Shown one piece after another: positions 15,480 through 21,060 of a stretch of DNA of 21,060 nt. The position numbers and the translations under genes were made by a program. Source of the DNA: Planctomycetes bacterium UBA2386 (GTDB lineage: Bacteria > Planctomycetota > UBA1135 > UBA2386). Below the pieces are notes generated by a model that did no database searches, was not told the DNA's origin, and was given only the letters and a program-made list of their open reading frames with translations. The stretch lies in contig DDSQ01000068.1 in assembly GCA_002343845.1 (NCBI GenBank), positions 1-21,060 of the forward strand, read 5' to 3'. Position 1 is the first letter of the stretch, and each line of letters begins with the position of its first letter.

Positions 15480-17588
15480 TCAGCGCTGCGCCTTCGCCTT
15501 GCCCGCCGTCGTGGCCGCGCCAGGGGCCGCCTGCCGCTGTACGTGTTCGGTCAGGGCCACCTGCAGGCTGGTGAACCCGGCGTAGTGCACGGTGCGCGAA
15601 GGCACGCCGGCCTGGCGCGCCAGTTCGTGCGCCGGCTCGGTCGTCTCGTGGCGATTCCAGTGCAGCAGCAGCAGCAGGTCGACGCCGGCGCGCAGCCGGT
15701 CGGCGATCGTCGACACCGTGCGCTGCGGCGACGTGTAGTTGGTCATCAGCCACTCGCCCGCAAACCCCCACTCCGCCGCGAGCTTCTCGAGGCGCGCGTG
15801 GTGGCGGCGCTGCTGTTCGTTGCCGCCGACGACCAGCACGCGGAACGGGCGCCCGAGCGCCTTGGCGAGCGCGTGCATGGCGCCTGCCCCCTGATCGCTC
15901 GTGGCGGGCGTCTCGTCGTGCAGCGCCAGCAGCTTCTCGATCGCCGCGAGGTCGTCCTTCGCGAGTTCGGGATACGTGCAGCCGACTTCGAGCAGGATGC
16001 CGTGCGCCTGCTGCAGCGACTCGACTTCCTTGCGTGCACGCAGCGAGCGTGCGACCGCGACCTGCAACGCCGCGCGGTCGTACTCACGCCCCTCCATCTC
16101 GTCGTAGCACGCGACCAGCTCGACCTTGATCTCGAGATGGTCGAGAGCCTGGCCGACGAACTCCTCGTTCTTCAGCAGCTTCTCGAGCGCCTCGAAACGA
16201 CCACGTTGCTGCAGCAGCTCGCGGATCTCGAAGAACGCCGCGCGCGCCCCGTCGCGTTCGCCGAGCATGTTCCGCGCGGTGAGCACGACGCGCAGCGCCT
16301 CGAGGCGCTGGTCGAGGTCGACGGCGACCTCCAGCACACGGGCGGCCGCCGCCAACGCGGGCTGGGCTTCGCCGAGCGACAGGTACTCGAGCGCCACGAA
16401 CGAGAGTTGGTCGGGCGACGAGCCGCGGCCGATGTCGACGGCGTCGAGGAAGCGCAGCGCCAGCTTGCGGTCGAGCTTCTTCAGCGCCTCGTGCACCGCG
16501 TAGAAGCTCTCGAGGTCGGGCCGCACGGTCGCCAGCGCCTGGTCCATCAGCCGCAGCGCGCGCGTCGCCTCGGCGGCGTCCCCGCCGAGCAGCAACGCCG
16601 ACGCCTGGAAGAAGCGCGCGCGGTCGCGCAGTTCGACGTCGCGCCCTTCGAGTCGGCGCAGCCCGGCGATCGCCCGATCGAAGCCGCGGGCGGCAGCGGC
16701 GAGGTCGCCGCTCTCGTAGGCGAGCAGGCTGCGCAGGTAGACGGCCTCGGGCGCGGCGAGGTCGGGCTCCTCGGCGACCCGCTGCAGCCGCAGCAGGGCG
16801 CTCGCCCGTTCGGGGCGCTCGCGTTGCGGGGCAACGGCCTCGACGTCGTGATGGCGCAGTTCGGCGAGGGCCGCGACGAGTCCCGCCGCGGTCGCCAGGA
16901 TCTGCTTGTCGGCAGCGAGGGCGATCGCGCGTTCGGCTGCGGCGATCGCGGCCGGCCATTCGCTGGCGGCGAGCAGACGTTCGCCCAGCGCCTTGTGGTA
17001 GCGCGACTGCACGTCGGCCGGCAGCCGCTCGAAGCCGGTCATGCCGAGCACCTTGCCCAGCATCGCCGCCGTGCTCTCCTGATCGTCGCGGTCGACGCGC
17101 GTCTCGAGCCGCGCGAGCAGGTCGGTGACCGCGGCGTCGACGATCGTCTCGACCTCCGGGTTGCCTGGTTCGGCGGCGAGGTACTGGATCGCCCGCACCG
17201 CGAGTTTCACGTCGCCGGACCAGAACAGCGATCGCACGACCAGCGGCAGCGCATGCCCGGCAACGGCGGGATCGGTCAGCAGATCGAGCAGTGCTTGCGG
17301 GTCGGCCAGCAACTGCCCGATGCGCTCACGATCGCCCTTGCGGTCGAACGCGCGCACGGTGCCGAAGAGGGCCCAGCGCCGGCTGCTCGGGTCGCCAGCG
17401 CCCGCCGGCAGATCGATGCCGAGCAGATGCCGCGCGTAGCCGACCAGGAAGCAAGCGCCCGGACGCGCCGGCACGGCCTGCGCGTAGTCGAGCAACTGCT
17501 GTCGCACGACCTCCGGCTTCTGCTCCCCCTTCTCGGCCTGATGGACCTGCTGCAGCAGCAGACGATCGAGCGCAGTCTCCCAACCCAT
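15480..17588 (-). CDS. Helical-repeat protein with DUF2325-like C-terminal domain
   Basis: I cannot name this 702-aa protein. There is no signal peptide. Residues 1-570 are almost entirely amphipathic helices rich in Ala/Leu/Arg with TPR-like spacing (for example SEWPAAIAAAERAIALAADK and YESGDLAAAARGFDRAIAGL), indicating an alpha-solenoid scaffold. Residues 582-682 (FRVLVVGGNEQQRRHHARLE, later LLLLLHWNRHETTEPAHELA) resemble DUF2325: an initial VVGG strand, a central hydrophobic strand and conserved histidines. A low-complexity tail follows. The start at 17588 has a good Shine-Dalgarno (GGAGGAG, 7 nt spacing). Its stop lies 41 nt before the qhpG GTG, so the two are probably co-transcribed. A link to amine metabolism is untested. 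Confidence 0.82.
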   Translation of the reverse strand: MGWETALDRLLLQQVHQAEKGEQKPEVVRQQLLDYAQAVPARPGACFLVGYARHLLGIDLPAGAGDPSSRRWALFGTVRAFDRKGDRERIGQLLADPQALLDLLTDPAVAGHALPLVVRSLFWSGDVKLAVRAIQYLAAEPGNPEVETIVDAAVTDLLARLETRVDRDDQESTAAMLGKVLGMTGFERLPADVQSRYHKALGERLLAASEWPAAIAAAERAIALAADKQILATAAGLVAALAELRHHDVEAVAPQRERPERASALLRLQRVAEEPDLAAPEAVYLRSLLAYESGDLAAAARGFDRAIAGLRRLEGRDVELRDRARFFQASALLLGGDAAEATRALRLMDQALATVRPDLESFYAVHEALKKLDRKLALRFLDAVDIGRGSSPDQLSFVALEYLSLGEAQPALAAAARVLEVAVDLDQRLEALRVVLTARNMLGERDGARAAFFEIRELLQQRGRFEALEKLLKNEEFVGQALDHLEIKVELVACYDEMEGREYDRAALQVAVARSLRARKEVESLQQAHGILLEVGCTYPELAKDDLAAIEKLLALHDETPATSDQGAGAMHALAKALGRPFRVLVVGGNEQQRRHHARLEKLAAEWGFAGEWLMTNYTSPQRTVSTIADRLRAGVDLLLLLHWNRHETTEPAHELARQAGVPSRTVHYAGFTSLQVALTEHVQRQAAPGAATTAGKAKAQR

Positions 17589-17669
17589 CGCGAGGCTCCT
17601 CCGCGGTCGCTATCGACCACGCGCGCGCGACCGCTCAGGCCCACCGGCGAAGCCGCCTTGCGACCGCCG

Positions 17670-19328
17670 TCACTCGATCAACGAACGCGCATCCGCGGGC
17701 AGCACGACGACGAGCCCGGCGAGCGACTCGCGCGCACCCGCTCGGGCCGGCTGCAGTGAGCCGAGCACCAGATCGCCGACGCGCAGCCAGGCGAGTGCTT
17801 GCGGTGCGGCGGCGAGCCAGTGGTCGTCGCCGTCGTCGTCGCTGGCGCCAAAGCCATCGCTGCCGATCTCATCGACGGTGACGATGCCGGCCCGGGCGCT
17901 GGCGGGTGCCGGCGTCGACAGCGCTTGTCCTGCGGCCTGCAGGCGATCGAGCTGGTCGAGCAGGGCGCCCTGCACGCCATCCAACACGCCGCCGAGCTGC
18001 AGCTCCTGCGTCGTCTCGGCCCACGCGTAGAAGGCGCGCAACTGCGCGAACGCGAAGCGCACCGCCGCGGCACGTTCCGCCGGTGCGGCGCCGAGGTAGA
18101 CGTGCAGCAGGGAGCGAAGCACGTCGGTCGGCGTGATCTCCTCGAGGTCGACGTGCGGCACCGCGGCGTTCTGCTGCAGGCGCGCGAACAGGCGCAGCGG
18201 ACCAGCCGCCGGGTCGTTGGCGCGTTCGGTCTCCCACAGGTACTCCTCGACCAACGGCACGAGGTTGCCGGTCGGCTCGCCGTCGTCGTCGTCCGCGCGG
18301 CCGCGTCCGCTCTCCAGCGCCTCGTCGTCGTCCGCCTCCACATCGCGATCGTCGTCGTCCTCGGGCTCCGGCTCGATGCCGGCCATGCGTTCGAGTTGCG
18401 CGAACAGGTCGCCGACGTCGCGCTTCTGCGCGAGCCCTTCGTCGAGGGTGCGCGCCAGGCGTTCGCCGAGGCTCTCCCCCGGCGCGGTCGCTGCCGGCTC
18501 GATGTCCGACACTGTCTCGCCCTCCGGATGGTGCGCGTTCCAGATCTGCAGCAGCAACGCCCGCACGGCATCGAGGTCGACGTCGGTGTCGAACGCCAAC
18601 TCGTCGAGCACCGGCCCGATCACGCCGCCGGGGCGCGGGGCTGCCGCGAGGCGCTGGCTGAGTTCGGCGCCGTCGAGTTCGCTGGTCGTGCCGCGCAGCA
18701 GCTTCTCGAGATCCGCTTCGAGGTGTTCGAGCGGCGGGCCCTTGGGCTCCTGCATCGGCTCGCGCGCGACCTGGCCGGGTCGCTGCAGCAGCAGATGTTC
18801 GAGTTCGACTTGCAGTAGGCGCCGCTCGAGCTCCAGGCGCTCGAGGTCGCGCGCGAACGCGTGCGCGAGTTCGGTGCCGGGCCGGAAGATGGCGGCCGCG
18901 ATCGAGGGCACGTAGCGGCCCGCCCCGAGGGCGAACAGGCGCCCGACCACCAGATCCCCGGCCTGCAGCGTTCCCGGCGGCACGACGAGGTCGACAATGG
19001 TGTCGTCCTGCAGGTCGAGCACGCTCGCCGCACCGTTGGCGGCGTTCTGGACCAGCCACAGGCCGGCCACGGAGTCAGCGAGATCGTCACCCTCGTCGCC
19101 GGCGAGCGGCAGGGTCGATGGCACCGCGCCCAGGCGCTCGGACTCGCGTTCGCAGAGGAACCACTCGCAGAAGCGCAGCTCCGCGGTGCTGCCGGCACCC
19201 GCGGTCGGGGTCGGGAAGAACTCGCGGCGCGCACGCTGCATCTCGGCGCGCAGGTGCGGATCGGTCGCCAGGCGGGCGGCGAGGCGCTCGATCGCGTCCT
19301 TGGCGGCGCTGGCGTCGGACAGGGTCAT
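17670..19328 (-). CDS. Large cytoplasmic protein with acidic tract, unknown function
   Basis: I do not recognise this 552-aa protein. Visible parts are an N-terminal helical segment; RFCEWFLCERESERLG (52-67) with two cysteines; a strand-rich region (IVDLVVPPGTLQAGDLVVGR); a probable coiled coil at about 159-185 (DLERLELERRLLQVELEHLL); and an Asp/Glu-rich disordered tract at 319-352. A second globular half ends in WLRVGDLVLGSLQPARAG, which echoes the earlier GDLVVGRLFALG strand pair, so the two halves may carry related beta elements. There is no signal peptide. The ATG at 19328 lacks a Shine-Dalgarno but has promoter-like boxes directly upstream. The next gene starts 81 nt downstream in the same direction. 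Confidence 0.8.
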   Translation of the reverse strand: MTLSDASAAKDAIERLAARLATDPHLRAEMQRARREFFPTPTAGAGSTAELRFCEWFLCERESERLGAVPSTLPLAGDEGDDLADSVAGLWLVQNAANGAASVLDLQDDTIVDLVVPPGTLQAGDLVVGRLFALGAGRYVPSIAAAIFRPGTELAHAFARDLERLELERRLLQVELEHLLLQRPGQVAREPMQEPKGPPLEHLEADLEKLLRGTTSELDGAELSQRLAAAPRPGGVIGPVLDELAFDTDVDLDAVRALLLQIWNAHHPEGETVSDIEPAATAPGESLGERLARTLDEGLAQKRDVGDLFAQLERMAGIEPEPEDDDDRDVEADDDEALESGRGRADDDDGEPTGNLVPLVEEYLWETERANDPAAGPLRLFARLQQNAAVPHVDLEEITPTDVLRSLLHVYLGAAPAERAAAVRFAFAQLRAFYAWAETTQELQLGGVLDGVQGALLDQLDRLQAAGQALSTPAPASARAGIVTVDEIGSDGFGASDDDGDDHWLAAAPQALAWLRVGDLVLGSLQPARAGARESLAGLVVVLPADARSLIE

Positions 19329-19335
19329 CCGCGGC

Positions 19336-19364
19336 AACGTCGCCAGCCGTGCCGCGGATTGCAA
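19336..19364 (-). promoter_or_regulatory. Candidate promoter TTGCAA-N17-GACGTT
   Basis: On the minus strand TTGCAA (19364-19359) and GACGTT (19341-19336) are separated by exactly 17 nt. The second box ends 7 nt before the ATG at 19328. The spacing fits a sigma-70 type promoter giving a leaderless transcript, though the -10 box is a poor match to TATAAT. Confidence 0.35.
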
Positions 19365-19437
19365 CTGTCGGGCGTCGACGGCGCCGTCATCAGGGCAGGG
19401 AGTCGCGCGCTCGCCAACGCCGAGCCGTCCCGGCAGA

Positions 19438-20142
19438 ATGCGCCGCGTGCTGCTGTTCCAAGACCCGCAACCGGTCCCTGTCGCTCCCGAACCCGCGAGC
19501 GAGTTCTTGCAGCAGTTCTCGGCGATCAACTGGGTCGACCACACCGCGCTCGGCGTGCTGCTCGTCTTCTTCGTGCTCGGCCTGTTCAAGGGCCTGATCT
19601 GGCAGGTCAGCCGCATCGCCATCCTCGCTGCCGCCTACGTCGTCGCGGGGCGCTTCGGCAGTGACGTTGCGGCGATGCTGGCTTCGCCCGCTCCCGGCCC
19701 CGACGGCAGCGTCGCGCCGATCGGCGAGACCACCCTCTACCTCGCCTACCTGCTTCTGTTCGTCGGCGTGCTCGTCGTGCTGAGCCTGATCACCCTGCTG
19801 GTGCAGAAGCTCGCGAACAAGGCCGGGTTGTCGTTCTTCGATCGCCTCGGCGGCGGGGTGCTCGGCGTCGCGACCGGAGCGTGCGTCGTGCTGTTCGGCC
19901 TGTTCGTCGTGCACATGTTCTTCCGCGACAGCAACCTCGCGCAGGCGGCGGAACGTTCGCACTGCCTGCGCCTTGGCAAGCGTGCGATCGACTGGCTCGG
20001 CCCGAAGGTGCCCGACGACCTGCGCGCCGTGTTCGCCCTGGAACCCCTGCAGCCGCGGCCCGTCGTCGGCGGGCCACCCCCGCTGCCTGGCACCGAGCCG
20101 CAGCCGCCGAACGGCCACGCTGGCGATCCGAAAGGCCGCTGA
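19438..20142 (+). CDS. CvpA-family inner-membrane protein
   Basis: The 234-aa product has four predicted membrane segments, at about 37-53, 60-75, 100-124 and 139-163. The first is preceded by the CvpA-type sequence INWVDHTALGVLLVFFVLGL and followed by FKGLIWQVSRIAILAAAYVV. CvpA proteins are linked to colicin V production/export and to envelope stress tolerance; their biochemical role is unknown. The C-terminal 35 residues are Pro-rich and cytoplasmic or disordered. It starts at ATG 19438, divergent from the 552-aa gene across 109 bp, with no Shine-Dalgarno seen. Its stop is followed by a GC palindrome (GGGGCGCGCCCC, 20149-20160) before the thiC leader. Confidence 0.85.
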   Translation: MRRVLLFQDPQPVPVAPEPASEFLQQFSAINWVDHTALGVLLVFFVLGLFKGLIWQVSRIAILAAAYVVAGRFGSDVAAMLASPAPGPDGSVAPIGETTLYLAYLLLFVGVLVVLSLITLLVQKLANKAGLSFFDRLGGGVLGVATGACVVLFGLFVVHMFFRDSNLAQAAERSHCLRLGKRAIDWLGPKVPDDLRAVFALEPLQPRPVVGGPPPLPGTEPQPPNGHAGDPKGR

Positions 20143-20160
20143 AAGCCGGGGGCGCGCCCC

Positions 20161-20189
20161 TTGCCCTGGCCGGACCGTTCGCCCATCGT
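20161..20189 (+). promoter_or_regulatory. Weak candidate promoter for the thiC leader
   Basis: TTGCCC (20161-20166) and CATCGT (20184-20189) are separated by 17 nt and would place the transcription start at about 20196, just before stem P1 of the riboswitch at 20200. The hexamers are weak matches, so support comes mainly from position. Confidence 0.3.
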
Positions 20190-20199
20190 GTTCGTCCCA

Positions 20200-21060
<861 letters not shown>

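Noticed and set aside
15543..17759. 738-aa plus-strand open frame opposite the helical-repeat gene
   Set aside because: It mirrors the codon structure of the minus-strand gene and has no domain signal; the minus-strand gene has a proper start and Shine-Dalgarno.
20149..20160. GGGGCGCGCCCC palindrome after the CvpA-family gene as a terminator
   Set aside because: A self-complementary 12-mer leaves no loop of workable size beyond four bases and has no T-tract; it may be chance in GC-rich DNA.

Overview
The window is a GC-rich (roughly 70% by eye), gene-dense bacterial chromosome segment. Several traits suggest a Planctomycetota-like or similar Gram-negative organism: near-exclusive G/C third codon positions, weak use of Shine-Dalgarno sites, TTG/GTG starts, lipoprotein and outer-membrane-type proteins, and an 89-aa conserved protein of a kind I associate with planctomycetes. 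The taxonomic call is an inference.

Layout. (1) 1-3969 is housekeeping: the 3' part of alanine dehydrogenase and uppP on the plus strand converge on a minus-strand run purC-mtnA-small protein. (2) 4012-6428 holds two divergent envelope genes: a lipoprotein of unknown function (minus) and a DUF3187-type outer-membrane protein (plus). Each has a TA-containing box only 7-9 nt from its start codon. (3) 6472-15438 is the most interesting part: what looks like a complete quinohemoprotein amine dehydrogenase (QHNDH) locus. In order it holds an ABC exporter (qhpF-like), the diheme alpha subunit (qhpA), the radical SAM/SPASM thioether-forming enzyme (qhpD), the tiny gamma subunit that carries cysteine tryptophylquinone (qhpC), the beta-propeller subunit (qhpB) and a small subtilisin-like leader protease (qhpE). 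Convergent to these is the flavin monooxygenase (qhpG). All genes from qhpA to qhpE are tightly packed or overlap by 4 nt. (4) 15480-19328 holds two large minus-strand genes of unknown function, a helical-repeat protein with a DUF2325-like C-terminus and a 552-aa protein with an acidic tract. They lie upstream of qhpG in the same direction. (5) 19438-21060 holds a CvpA-family membrane protein, a TPP riboswitch and the 5' part of thiC.

How the qhp genes would work together, from published work on Paracoccus/Pseudomonas QHNDH: QhpD installs Cys-to-Asp/Glu thioether bridges in QhpC. QhpG hydroxylates the future quinone tryptophan, QhpE removes the leader, and QhpF is the presumed exporter. The alpha, beta and gamma subunits assemble in the periplasm into a primary-amine dehydrogenase that passes electrons through two c-type hemes. 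Every bridge residue of QhpC is present here. Unusual features are Pro/Gly-rich insertions in the alpha and beta subunits, a long QhpC leader, and the placement of qhpG behind two unknown genes.

The codon composition of thiC changes abruptly at about 20720. This may be recombination or an assembly join, so sequence beyond that point may not belong to the same genome.
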